From Clostridia bacterium (GTDB lineage Bacteria > Bacillota > Clostridia > Oscillospirales > Acutalibacteraceae), in assembly GCA_017423825.1 (NCBI GenBank), contig JAFPCP010000028.1, positions 1 to 48,518 of the forward strand: 48,518 nt of DNA, in the 5' to 3' direction. Position 1 is the stretch's first letter; every line of letters starts with the position of its first letter. Below are positions 14,589-21,914 of this stretch, one piece after another. The notes under the pieces were generated by a model that worked only from the letters and a program-made list of their open reading frames with translations, searched no databases and had not been told where the DNA came from. The translations under genes and the position numbers were made by a program.

Positions 14589-17342
14589 ATGGACAGAAAT
14601 TTGAGTGGACGTTGGAATTTTTGTACAGATGAGAATAAAGTCGGAATCAAAGAAAAATGGCATTTGAAATCCTTTTCGCAAACCATCCATCTGCCGGGCA
14701 CGATGGAAGAGAATGGTTACGGTGAAGTGCCTGCACCCAGCAAAAAGGGATTGACGCACGAATTAGAGTATTCCGGTTGGGCATGGTATCAAACGAGATT
14801 TTCCCTCTCCCAATGGGAGTCTGCGCAATGCATCACGTTTTTTATGGAAAAAATCCCGCGGGATAGCTTTGTGTGGGTAGACGACAAATTTTACGGAACC
14901 TTTAACAATCTTTGCACCCCGCACGAATACAATCTGAGCGGTCTTACCGCGGGAGAACACCGCCTTACGGTCATGATTGACAATTCTAATGAAGTGGCCG
15001 GGGACGAATTAACCTCTTTGAAAGAAGAGGATGACACCATTTACAACAACGTTTGTATACATTTGTATACCAATTTCGATTCCAAGATAAAAAACCCCTC
15101 CGGCGGGCATGGAAAATATTGTTTCAATGGTATCTTGGGCGATATAAAGCTGGTTTTCAAACCGAAATTTCATATTTTAAGAGCAAACATTACGCCCCAT
15201 CTGAAAAACAACTCGGCGGACATTACTGTAAATTTAATTAACACAGATAACGTTGTCGGGGCGGCAAGCTTAGATGTGTTTTGCGATGGCGATTCAATCC
15301 ATAAAGACATTGCATTGACGGGAGAGCGCGAGCAGATCGAAACAATCACTCTGACGTTTTCTAAACCAATTCATGCGTGGGATGAGTTTAATCCGGTTTG
15401 TTATACTTTCTATATTCAATCCACTCTGAACGGAGTCATGGATAATCAAATCATCCAATGCGGTCTTCGGGAAATAACAACCGATGGCCACCACATCTTC
15501 ATTAACGGTAACCGGTTGTTTATTCGTGCCACCTTGGAGGGCGACGCATACCCCCTTACTGGCTATGAGCCGTTGGATAAGGCGTTTTGGACACGCGCGT
15601 TCACCATTCTTAAAACCTATGGGCTTAACGGTATGCGTATGCACACCTTTATACCGCCGCGCGCGGCTTTTGAGGCGGCCGAAGAACTCGGTTTTTATCT
15701 CCAAATTGAGATACCGGGCACGTCTTGCCCTGTAAAAGATGAGCCTGAAGTGGTTTCCGAATTTTTGTGGAGTGAGCTCAAGCGCGCGTTGGAATTGTAT
15801 GGAAACTATGCTTGCTTTATGTTTATGGCTATGGGCAATGAGCAGTTCATATTTGACAGCGATAAAGAGTTTTTAGCACGTCATCAAAAAGTCATTATGG
15901 AGAAAGTGGCGTATGCGCAACAGGCCGATCCCAGACACCTGTATTCTTGCACGGCACACCCGTATACCGACAACCGAAACGACGACTTTTTTGTGGTAGC
16001 CACAAAGGGCAAGCACGTCCTGAACGGCATTCGCTGGGGCGGGCCGGACCCGATTACCACGTCCCGTTTCAATCTGGAACAGCCGTCTACGATGGTTAAT
16101 TTCGAGCAAGGCATACTGGAAATCGAAAAGCCTTCGATAACGCACGAAGTGGGGCAGTGGGCCGTTTACCCCAATTTTGCCGAGATGCATAAATACACCG
16201 GCGTTCTTAAACCGAAGAACTACGAAATGTTTGCCTCAGAGTTGGAAGAAAACGGCATACTTCACCAAAACAAAGATTTCGTTTACAATTCCGGCATGCT
16301 GTCAACGATTCTTTACAAAGAGGAGATTGAGAGCGCTCTTCGAACGCCGGATCTGTCCGGATTTTATCTTCTCGACATACACGATTATCCCGGTCAGGGC
16401 ACGTCAACGGTCGGCTTGTTAGATTGTTTCTTTGATTCCAAAGGACTTTTCACGCCCGAGGAGTTCAGACAATGTTGTTCCCCGGTGGTTCCGCTGTGCT
16501 CCTTTGAGCGCTACACCTTTGTGTCCGGGGACGAAATCTCCCTCACACCTTCGGTGGCGAACTATTCCAACGCCACCGTTGAAGGGGACATGGCGATTTC
16601 CGTCACCGACGAAAGCGGAAAAGTGGTGTTTAGCTCTCGGTTTAACGGCACGGCTCCCTGTGGGCAGCTCACTGTTTTTGAAAAACAAGTTTTTGCCCCC
16701 GAGACGGATGCAGCTAAAAAACTTACGATTACGTTCTGCGTGGGGGATGATTCGTACAAAAACGCGTGGAACATATGGGTATATCCCAAATTCCTTCCGC
16801 AGCTTGACGACGGCGTTCATATTGTCACCTCGCTGGACGATGCCACTCAGCAGCTGCTCAAACAAGGTGAAAGGGTTCTATACGTTCATCCGTTTGGCAC
16901 ACATCCCGAAAACGGGGTGCGCGGGTGTTTCACCACGCAATTCTGGAACCCCTTTATGAAGCCGCAAGAAGCGCTGAACGGTATACTGTGTGATCCATCG
17001 CACCCACTATTTAAGGACTTCCCCACAGAGAGTTATACCAATTATCAGTGGTGGGAAATCATTATGAAATCCTATCCGTTCTATATGGACGCCCTGCCTA
17101 AGGAGTTCTTCCCCATCGTACAGCTTGTTCCGGGAATTAAGGATAATAAAAAGATTGGCCTAATATGGGAGTGCGCGGTTGAGTCCGGAAAACTGCTGGT
17201 CTGCACAGCGGATTTGTTTAACGTCACGGACAGAGTCGCGGCCAAACAACTCAAATATTCCATTTTAAGATATATGAACAGCAACGATTTTGCTCCTGAG
17301 GCAACGTTGTCGTTCGAGTTGTTACAGCAAGTGTTGAGATGA
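14589..17342 (+). CDS. glycoside hydrolase family 2 protein (beta-galactosidase/beta-glucuronidase-like)
   Basis: 917 residues with no signal peptide. Domain order: GH2 sugar-binding jelly roll (about 1-190; LSGRWNF, HLPGTME, WYQTRF), Ig-like domain (190-290), TIM barrel (290-620) with INGNRLFIRATLEGDAYP, RMHTFIPP, acid/base Glu418 in AMGNEQF and probable nucleophile Glu520 in THEVGQW, then about 300 residues of C-terminal beta-domains. The FIRATLEGD variant (where GH2 often has G.N/H.D) and the long tail place it among uncharacterised GH2 members, so the sugar cannot be named. AAGGAG precedes the ATG. It acts on imported oligosaccharides together with the divergent galM operon (inference). 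Confidence 0.85.
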   Translation: MDRNLSGRWNFCTDENKVGIKEKWHLKSFSQTIHLPGTMEENGYGEVPAPSKKGLTHELEYSGWAWYQTRFSLSQWESAQCITFFMEKIPRDSFVWVDDKFYGTFNNLCTPHEYNLSGLTAGEHRLTVMIDNSNEVAGDELTSLKEEDDTIYNNVCIHLYTNFDSKIKNPSGGHGKYCFNGILGDIKLVFKPKFHILRANITPHLKNNSADITVNLINTDNVVGAASLDVFCDGDSIHKDIALTGEREQIETITLTFSKPIHAWDEFNPVCYTFYIQSTLNGVMDNQIIQCGLREITTDGHHIFINGNRLFIRATLEGDAYPLTGYEPLDKAFWTRAFTILKTYGLNGMRMHTFIPPRAAFEAAEELGFYLQIEIPGTSCPVKDEPEVVSEFLWSELKRALELYGNYACFMFMAMGNEQFIFDSDKEFLARHQKVIMEKVAYAQQADPRHLYSCTAHPYTDNRNDDFFVVATKGKHVLNGIRWGGPDPITTSRFNLEQPSTMVNFEQGILEIEKPSITHEVGQWAVYPNFAEMHKYTGVLKPKNYEMFASELEENGILHQNKDFVYNSGMLSTILYKEEIESALRTPDLSGFYLLDIHDYPGQGTSTVGLLDCFFDSKGLFTPEEFRQCCSPVVPLCSFERYTFVSGDEISLTPSVANYSNATVEGDMAISVTDESGKVVFSSRFNGTAPCGQLTVFEKQVFAPETDAAKKLTITFCVGDDSYKNAWNIWVYPKFLPQLDDGVHIVTSLDDATQQLLKQGERVLYVHPFGTHPENGVRGCFTTQFWNPFMKPQEALNGILCDPSHPLFKDFPTESYTNYQWWEIIMKSYPFYMDALPKEFFPIVQLVPGIKDNKKIGLIWECAVESGKLLVCTADLFNVTDRVAAKQLKYSILRYMNSNDFAPEATLSFELLQQVLR

Positions 17343-17363
17343 TTGGCGTGGGGGAACAGCCCC

Positions 17364-18218
17364 TCACTCTATGCGACAGGTGCCGCCCGGTTTTACGCTG
17401 TACAATCGGCTGTCAACATCCAGCCAAATCGTAAACAGCGTGGGATTATACACCATACGTCCGTCAGCACTATATTGCAAACTCTTATATGCCTGCACAT
17501 AATTGTATATTTCTATGTTGGTGGCGTACCATATTTCGTCATTGCCGGCAAGTTTTCGGCAAATTTCTTCGATATGGTCCCAGTTGTTGTTTCCGTCAAA
17601 TTCGTAGCTGTGCCCCCAGATATACAGCAGGCGACATGTCCGTCTGGCATGATAGGCTTTTTCGGAAATATCCAACGCTAAGAATTTGTCGATATATTCC
17701 ATGATTTTCGGGTTGTTATGGTGTGCGGTGGGCATCCATGCGTGGAAGTCCTGCGGCAGCGCAAAAGAATCGTTATCACCGCCGAGCGTTCTGGAATACG
17801 CAATGTCTAACTCGGTAAGATAATTCTTTATCTGCGCATAGGTTCCAAAACTGCCCATGGATGTTATGCCCGAATCGGGATAGGCCATGCCGCGAATGAT
17901 ACAATCGCACTTGGCTTCGAGTTCCAGTCGGCAATCCAACACATCCCGTATTCCTTCGATGGGTCTCATGTTGCCATTTGCTCTATGGTTTGCACCGTGA
18001 ACGGCGATTTCATGCCCTTTGGAAAGGAAAAATTCCTTGATCTCCTCTTTTGAGAAGTTTGTTTGCCGAACATATTCACAGTTAAAGTTAAACGTCGCTT
18101 TAAGGCCATATGCATCAAACAGAGCGGCTAGGCGCTTGTCCTGCGGCACCCCATCATCATAACTGAACGTTACTGCTTTGGCTTTTCCATCAGGATATCT
18201 CATGAAAACGGAACGCAT
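17364..18218 (-). CDS. polysaccharide deacetylase (NodB-homology) family protein
   Basis: 284 residues. NodB-type motifs: VTFSYDDGVPQD near the start (catalytic and metal Asp pair), VHGANHRANGN (the two metal His of motif 2), and later YIWGHSYEF replacing the usual motif 5. No signal peptide, unlike secreted peptidoglycan deacetylases, so the substrate may be intracellular. GAGGTGAT precedes the ATG at 18218. It converges on the GH2 gene with only 21 bases between the stop codons and no terminator there. Two palindromes lie between its promoter and start codon. Confidence 0.83.
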   Translation of the reverse strand: MRSVFMRYPDGKAKAVTFSYDDGVPQDKRLAALFDAYGLKATFNFNCEYVRQTNFSKEEIKEFFLSKGHEIAVHGANHRANGNMRPIEGIRDVLDCRLELEAKCDCIIRGMAYPDSGITSMGSFGTYAQIKNYLTELDIAYSRTLGGDNDSFALPQDFHAWMPTAHHNNPKIMEYIDKFLALDISEKAYHARRTCRLLYIWGHSYEFDGNNNWDHIEEICRKLAGNDEIWYATNIEIYNYVQAYKSLQYSADGRMVYNPTLFTIWLDVDSRLYSVKPGGTCRIE

Positions 18219-18262
18219 ACAATCACCTCATACTGCTTTTTGTGTTTATTTTCGGCGTTTGC

Positions 18263-18327
18263 GTTGGTTGCAAACCAACCACGAACGTGTTCGAGTTCAT
18301 TATATGCTTGTCAGCAAAGAAAAGCAA
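18263..18327 (-). promoter_or_regulatory. deacetylase promoter with two palindromic candidate operators
   Basis: Minus strand TTGCTT (18327-18322), 17-base spacer, TATAAT (18304-18299). Immediately downstream are CGAAC-GT-GTTCG (18282-18293) and GTTGGTT-GCA-AACCAAC (18263-18279), both perfect inverted repeats in the region between transcription start and the start codon, positioned to block transcription or form a leader hairpin. Confidence 0.65.
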
Positions 18328-18356
18328 GAGAAAATGAAGGGTTTTAATCCCATTTT

Positions 18357-18417
18357 CAAAACAAAAAGCACCGCCTTTCAGCGGTGCTCATTGTTTTGGT
18401 GGGAGAGGGTGGATTCG
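18357..18417. repeat. 61-bp direct repeat, copy 1
   Basis: Identical to 18544-18604 (offset 187). It contains, on the minus strand, a tRNA-Tyr 3' end with encoded CCA and an intrinsic terminator. Confidence 0.92.
18361..18389 (-). terminator. intrinsic terminator in repeat copy 1
   Basis: GCACCGC/GCGGTGC stem with T-rich tail on the minus strand, a duplicate of the terminator that follows tRNA-Tyr. Confidence 0.8.
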
Positions 18418-18543
18418 TACCCACCCGACATTCGCCTGTGGCGAAGTCGTATAGTTTTCCCTTGCGGGTTTGCTCAACCCGCATTTCGCCTTTGGCGAAA
18501 ACGGGCAAACTAGCGGTGTTTCTGCTTACCACGACCATCTTAC
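18397..18543 (-). other. tRNA-3'-end-like, hairpin-rich element
   Basis: Read on the minus strand, this stretch lies between the tRNA-Tyr terminator and a second copy of the tRNA-Tyr acceptor end. It holds three hairpins, TTTCGCC-TTT-GGCGAAA (18484-18500), GCGGGTT/AACCCGC (18464-18482) and GAC-TTCGCC/GGCGAA-GTC (18427-18448), then a T-arm-like GGGTGG...CCACCC with an altered loop and an intact CTCTCCC-ACCA end. It lacks D-arm and anticodon arm, so it is not a functional tRNA. It may be a degenerate tRNA duplicate or a small mobile or structured RNA. Confidence 0.6.
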
Positions 18544-18604
18544 CAAAACAAAAAGCACCGCCTTTCAGCGGTGCTCATTGTTTTGGTGGGAGAGGGTGGA
18601 TTCG
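18544..18604. repeat. 61-bp direct repeat, copy 2
   Basis: Identical to 18357-18417; this copy covers the 3' end of the intact tRNA-Tyr and its terminator. Confidence 0.92.
18548..18576 (-). terminator. intrinsic terminator of tRNA-Tyr
   Basis: GCACCGC-loop-GCGGTGC stem (18555-18574) followed by a T-run on the minus strand, eight bases after the tRNA CCA end. Confidence 0.88.
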
Positions 18605-18668
18605 AACCACCGAAGCGAGACGCAACAGATTTACAGTCTGCCCCCTTTGGCCACTCGGGAACTCTCCC
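18584..18668 (-). tRNA. tRNA-Tyr (anticodon GTA)
   Basis: 85 bases with the long variable arm of a type II tRNA. Acceptor GGGAGAG pairs with CTCTCCC, discriminator A, CCA encoded in the DNA. Anticodon stem CAGA/UCUG with loop CUGUAAA gives anticodon GUA (18634-18632). T-arm GGTGG-TTCGAAT-CCACC is canonical. A promoter is visible upstream and a terminator follows. Confidence 0.96.
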
Positions 18669-18684
18669 AAATCCAACGTTAGTT

Positions 18685-18714
18685 ACTATACCACAGTCCG
18701 CTCTTGTTTGTCAA
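18685..18714 (-). promoter_or_regulatory. promoter of tRNA-Tyr
   Basis: Minus strand TTGACA (18714-18709), 18-base spacer, TATAGT (18690-18685), about 17 bases before the mature tRNA 5' end. Confidence 0.82.
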
Positions 18715-18829
18715 GCATAAAAACAGATTTTTTCACAACAATTTTAGTCGCTTCAATCCATTTAGGCGAGCCAGTGACGGCAAAATTTTTGTCATGCTCA
18801 AAATTCGGTATCTTTTTTGAAATTAGCTC

Positions 18830-18858
18830 TTGACGGCGCGGCGGAAACTTGGTATACT
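18830..18858 (+). promoter_or_regulatory. promoter of tRNA-Thr
   Basis: TTGACG (18830-18835), 17-base spacer, TATACT (18853-18858), 18 bases before the tRNA. Confidence 0.85.
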
Positions 18859-18876
18859 ATCCCCGTTAATCCATTT

Positions 18877-18952
18877 GCTACTGTGGCTCAGCTGGTAGAG
18901 CAGCTCACTCGTAATGAGCAGGTCGTCCGTTCGAATCGGATCAGTAGCTCCA
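18877..18952 (+). tRNA. tRNA-Thr (anticodon CGT)
   Basis: 76 bases. Acceptor GCTACTG pairs with CAGTAGC, discriminator T, encoded CCA. D-arm GCTC...GAGC, anticodon stem GCTCA/TGAGC with loop CTCGTAA gives anticodon CGT (18910-18912), and a standard TTCGAAT T-loop is present. It reads ACG codons. Confidence 0.96.
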
Positions 18953-18955
18953 AAA

Positions 18956-18983
18956 GGGTCCGCCTTTCGGCGGGCCCTTTTTC
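18956..18983 (+). terminator. intrinsic terminator of tRNA-Thr
   Basis: GGGTCCGCC-TTTC-GGCGGGCCC hairpin followed by TTTTT, four bases after the tRNA. Confidence 0.9.
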
Positions 18984-18992
18984 ATTGCAGAT

Positions 18993-19031
18993 AAAAACCC
19001 CGCAGTCTGTGCGACAGACTGCGGGGTTTTT
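18993..19031. terminator. intrinsic terminator of the LCP gene (bidirectional)
   Basis: AAAAACCCCGCAGTCTG and its complement form a 17-bp stem with a 5-base loop, just after the stop of the minus-strand LCP gene. Confidence 0.9.
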
Positions 19032-19039
19032 ACTATTGT

Positions 19040-20086
19040 TTAGTTGCCGCTTGTTTTGGTGTAAAAAGCTTGCAACACAGCCTCATAGGCGGCGGTTGGA
19101 TCGGCATAAAACTCCACGTATTTTTCGCCCATCACCGTGTTGCCGGTAATGGGTATATACGTGGGGGCTTGCCAGCTGTTTCCACCCAGAGCGCAGCTCG
19201 CGAGGTAGGTGATTTGCGAGATCGTCAAATCGCTGACAACATAGGGCTTAGCGGTGTTGTAATAGGTGGTGAGTTTCGTAAAATCTTTTTTCAGGCTGCT
19301 ACCGGCACTGCTGATAAACGCGCCTAAAAATTGCTTTTGCCTTTGCATACGGCGATTGTTGGCCTGTACGTCTTGTCCGCGGTACTGGATATATAGTTGT
19401 GCCGCTTTGCCGGTCAAATGTACCGTCTGTCCTTTTTTCACGTCGAGATGCGGCGGGAGGGAAATGTCCTCCATTGCCGTAACGCGCAAGCCACCGATGG
19501 CGTCGGTCATCGCCTGGATGCCTTCTAAATCAATGGCAATATAGGAGGCAATCGGCACACCGTACAACAGACGCTTGACTGACCGCACCACATTCTCGCA
19601 ACTTTTCTCGGCGGTGTTGCCGTATGCATATGCCAGACAAAGCTGGCTTTTTTCCACGCCCAGATAGGTTCCGTCCGCTGCGTACAAATTCACGTCCACC
19701 ATGGATTCTCGGGACAAGGGGATGATGCGGATGGCGCCGGTGGCCGTGTCGATGGCCGCCAGGAACAGCGAGTCCGCTTGCCCGTTGTTGCCGTAGTGTG
19801 TGTTTTGCTGGATATCCGATTTGTCTACGCCCATAAACAAGATGGCGGTCACCTTGTCGTTGTATTGATAGGTTTCGCCGTTGTATATGACCTGGTCATT
19901 GTCATCCATTTCTACCAGCGAAGTGGGGGCGGATATGGGATCGTTCTTTGAAAAAAGCGCCTGCCTGCCGGCGTTGTACAGCCAGGCGTAGACGCCGCCC
20001 AGCAGCACCGCCACCGCCAATAGGGCGGCTAAAATGCCGAGCAGCACCTTCGGCCAGCGGCGGCGTTTAGTTGGTTGCTTGGTCAT
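19040..20086 (-). CDS. LytR-CpsA-Psr (LCP) family protein
   Basis: 348 residues. A cytoplasmic basic N-terminus and one transmembrane helix (about 13-35) are followed by an extracellular LCP domain: ILFMGVDKSD, GQADSLFLAAID with the metal and phosphate-binding Asp, IIPLSRESMVDV with the conserved Arg, CLAYAYG, and NRRMQRQKQFL with the Arg pair. LCP enzymes transfer undecaprenyl-phosphate-linked glycopolymers to peptidoglycan. It overlaps the upstream sortase gene by 20 bases and is translationally coupled to it; AGAAGGAG lies inside the sortase coding end. The polymer is unknown. Confidence 0.92.
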   Translation of the reverse strand: MTKQPTKRRRWPKVLLGILAALLAVAVLLGGVYAWLYNAGRQALFSKNDPISAPTSLVEMDDNDQVIYNGETYQYNDKVTAILFMGVDKSDIQQNTHYGNNGQADSLFLAAIDTATGAIRIIPLSRESMVDVNLYAADGTYLGVEKSQLCLAYAYGNTAEKSCENVVRSVKRLLYGVPIASYIAIDLEGIQAMTDAIGGLRVTAMEDISLPPHLDVKKGQTVHLTGKAAQLYIQYRGQDVQANNRRMQRQKQFLGAFISSAGSSLKKDFTKLTTYYNTAKPYVVSDLTISQITYLASCALGGNSWQAPTYIPITGNTVMGEKYVEFYADPTAAYEAVLQAFYTKTSGN

Positions 20087-20828
20087 GGATAAGCACTCCT
20101 TCTACTAAATAGCGTTCCGAATCGCGTGTTGTGCAGGTGCTGAGGGTGATGATACGATCCTCGGTTGTGACCGCCACGCCCGGACGCACTTGTTTGGTCA
20201 TCGAGGTGGGGGAGAGCGTTTGTTGTAAAAACGCATCGTATTCTGCGTCATCGTAGAAATTGAACGAGTTGAGTATATGGCGGTCATCGTACACAAAAGC
20301 GGAATAAATACGATAGGTTAAAATATGCCCGGGTATATAGATGTAAATATATTGGTTCTCGTTAAAGAAAGCAGTTTTTTTGTATTTGTGCAGTGCGGCA
20401 AACATACTGCCGTTGCGCATGTTGTGACCGTATAAGATGGTGTTGGGGTCGGAGAAGTCCGGCGTGTTGATTTTTTGCATATAAATGCTGCCGGCATAGC
20501 GATAATTGCGCTGTTCGTCGCGGTGGAGATAAAAATTCTCCTCGGTGTCATTGCCGCTGCGCAACACGGCGTAGTCTATGACCGTGCCGGGGATGGAAAT
20601 CCAAGCGCATATATCCGGATTTTCGGCCTGCTTTGCCGCAAAATCCACCGGGTTGTCCGGCAAGGCGGGTTCGGATACAACGCTCTCAACCGACGGGGGT
20701 TCGACCGGCCGTAAACGGCGCGGCAACAAATGCCAGCCCAACATAACCAAGCTGACGAGCAGCACAGCTAAACAGATAGCGAACACGCTTCGCCAGATGC
20801 GTTTTGTTTGGTTACCGTTCTCGTGCAC
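20067..20828 (-). CDS. srtB: class B sortase
   Basis: 253 residues. N-terminal transmembrane helix (about 13-32), then the sortase barrel: WISIPGTVIDYAVL, ILYGHNM (catalytic His), TLSTCT (catalytic Cys) and DSERYLV (catalytic Arg). The long insertion before the His and the NFYLHRD segment mark class B. Sortases cleave a sorting signal between Thr and Gly and attach the protein to the cell wall. The GTG at 20828 is used because GGGGGA lies eight bases upstream and the transcription start predicted from the exact-consensus promoter is near 20884. It heads an operon with the LCP gene; the SPSTG-bearing protein encoded just upstream is its likely substrate. Confidence 0.92.
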   Translation of the reverse strand: MHENGNQTKRIWRSVFAICLAVLLVSLVMLGWHLLPRRLRPVEPPSVESVVSEPALPDNPVDFAAKQAENPDICAWISIPGTVIDYAVLRSGNDTEENFYLHRDEQRNYRYAGSIYMQKINTPDFSDPNTILYGHNMRNGSMFAALHKYKKTAFFNENQYIYIYIPGHILTYRIYSAFVYDDRHILNSFNFYDDAEYDAFLQQTLSPTSMTKQVRPGVAVTTEDRIITLSTCTTRDSERYLVEGVLIHDQATN

Positions 20829-20890
20829 GTCGCATCCCCCTTTCGAAAAATAGCCGCCGCGTGCATGCGGACATGTGTATAGCATAAAGT

Positions 20891-20919
20891 ATTATAAAAT
20901 AAAACGCAGCGACTGTCAA
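20891..20919 (-). promoter_or_regulatory. consensus promoter of the sortase-LCP operon
   Basis: TTGACA (20919-20914), 17-base spacer, TATAAT (20896-20891) on the minus strand, an exact sigma-A consensus. Confidence 0.9.
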
Positions 20920-20935
20920 TTTAGTTATGAAAAAA

Positions 20936-20965
20936 GAAACCCGCCGCAACGAATGTTGCGGCGGG
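20936..20965 (-). terminator. intrinsic terminator of the SPSTG surface protein gene
   Basis: CCCGCCGCAAC-ATTC-GTTGCGGCGGG hairpin with a T-run on the minus strand. It separates this gene from the sortase operon, which has its own promoter. Confidence 0.9.
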
Positions 20966-20982
20966 GAGAATGATGCTATGGA

Positions 20983-21465
20983 TTATTTCGCAAACTGTTT
21001 CTTAGCCACATAGGTGCCGGCTAAAGAAACCATAGCCAAAACGGCCAGGATGGCGGTCACCGCATCGCCGGTGCTCGGAGAGGTAACCTCACCGTTTTCC
21101 ACCTTGATAGAGGTGTTTTTGTTGTTGTAGTTACCGGTGATGATGAGGTTGGCCAAGGGCACAATCTTCAATGTGCTGCTGTTAAGGGTGGTGTTGTCAG
21201 CCAAGGTGTAGTGCACGTTCAGCACGGCGGGGGTGCCGTCGGCTTGGTACACTTTCCAGCTGTTGAAAGTGCCCTTTTTGCTGTCGGCTTTCAACTCTAC
21301 GGTTTTGCCCTCTTCTACGGTCTGCACATCGGCTTTGGCACCGACACCGTCGACAACCGTGACTTTGTTATACGTTTTGGCAGAGGGGCTTTCGGCGGCG
21401 AAAACCGTCATGGATACGCCCAGCATGAGAACCACAACCAGCGCAATGGCAAGAACTTTTTTCAT
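20983..21465 (-). CDS. sortase-sorted surface protein with SPSTG signal
   Basis: 160 residues. Signal peptide (residues 1-24, cut after VFAA), a single domain with VEEGKTVELKADSKKGTFNSWKV-like sequence resembling the InlB B-repeat type beta-grasp module, and a C-terminal sorting signal: SPSTGD, hydrophobic segment AVTAILAVLAMVSLAGTYV, and basic KKQFAK tail. SPSTG fits the (S/P)PxTG motif reported for clostridial class B sortase. The start at 21465 follows AAGGAGG. It has its own promoter and terminator. A small abundant wall protein is likely; its role is unknown. Confidence 0.85.
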   Translation of the reverse strand: MKKVLAIALVVVLMLGVSMTVFAAESPSAKTYNKVTVVDGVGAKADVQTVEEGKTVELKADSKKGTFNSWKVYQADGTPAVLNVHYTLADNTTLNSSTLKIVPLANLIITGNYNNKNTSIKVENGEVTSPSTGDAVTAILAVLAMVSLAGTYVAKKQFAK

Positions 21466-21522
21466 ACTCAATCTTCCTCCTTGTAAAACAAATATAAATG
21501 TAATAAACACCTGATTACAGTT

Positions 21523-21551
21523 AGTATACCATTCTTTTTAAAAATTGTAAA
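21523..21551 (-). promoter_or_regulatory. promoter of the SPSTG protein gene
   Basis: Minus strand TTTACA (21551-21546), 17-base spacer, TATACT (21528-21523), with long A/T tracts upstream that could act as an UP element. Confidence 0.78.
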
Positions 21552-21617
21552 TCCCTTTTTTGGATTTTTTTGAAATTGCGGTTTTGTTTGCACATTTTAT
21601 CGGCATAAAATCCGGTT

Positions 21618-21850
21618 TTCTTACAATTTCCTGCTCTTTCCATTCATAAACGCTTCCGATTTGTGCAGTCTAGGAATAGAGCGGCGGGCTGTGGCCGGTC
21701 GCTCCCGGTCAGCGCCGCCGATACAACGCTTCGGTCAGATAGCGAGGGCATTCTAACAGAGTGAAGACGAGGTATATGGTTACGCAGACCAATAGGGTAA
21801 CAAACCCGAGAGCGAGCTGCCCCGGAGATTCCGGGGCGGCTTGCTTTTTT
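21618..21850 (+). ncRNA. candidate structured non-coding RNA or luxS leader attenuator
   Basis: A very strong plus-strand terminator ends here although no plus-strand gene precedes it; upstream coding genes are all on the other strand. The stretch is rich in stems: a compound hairpin 21683-21719 (GGCGG, GCTG and CCGG arms with complements), CATTCT-aac-AGAGTG, GGGT-aacaa-ACCC and the terminator. A possible promoter is TTGTTT-16-TAAAAT (21584-21611). I could not match it to S-box, T-box, SRP, RNase P, tmRNA or 6S signatures. It may act alone or as a leader of luxS. No protein gene is supported in this 400-base gap. Confidence 0.5.
21812..21850 (+). terminator. orphan strong intrinsic terminator upstream of luxS
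   Basis: A 15-bp stem (GCGAGCTGCCCCGGA with its wobble-tolerant complement, loop GAT) followed by TTTTTT on the plus strand. Confidence 0.9.
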
Positions 21851-21869
21851 GCGCTTTTTTTGGTATGCT
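21841..21869 (+). promoter_or_regulatory. likely luxS promoter
   Basis: TTGCTT (21841-21846), 17-base spacer, TATGCT (21864-21869). Its -35 overlaps the tail of the upstream terminator; transcription would begin about 40 bases before luxS. Confidence 0.6.
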
Positions 21870-21914
21870 TATCTTTATTGTGTAGACCAAACTATCCGTG
21901 AAAGGTCGATGAAA

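Noticed and set aside
18357..18604. CRISPR-like repeat
   Set aside because: Only two copies of 61 bp with a 126-base interval; it matches tRNA and terminator sequence, and no cas genes are present.
18178..18833. Several open frames across the tRNA region
   Set aside because: They translate tRNA and terminator repeats (for example WIRTTEARRNRF over tRNA-Tyr) and have no ribosome sites.
21618..21850. S-box (SAM) riboswitch upstream of luxS
   Set aside because: None of the conserved S-box segments (AGAGAGGcgGAGGGA, GGCAACC, GGUGCUAA) is present.
21709..21895. Minus-strand frame of about 60 codons with a hydrophobic segment (LGFVTLLVCVTIYLVFTLL) ending at 21709
   Set aside because: No ATG, GTG or TTG start before the hydrophobic segment and no ribosome site; it runs through the perfect terminator stem, so a structured RNA on the other strand explains the region better.
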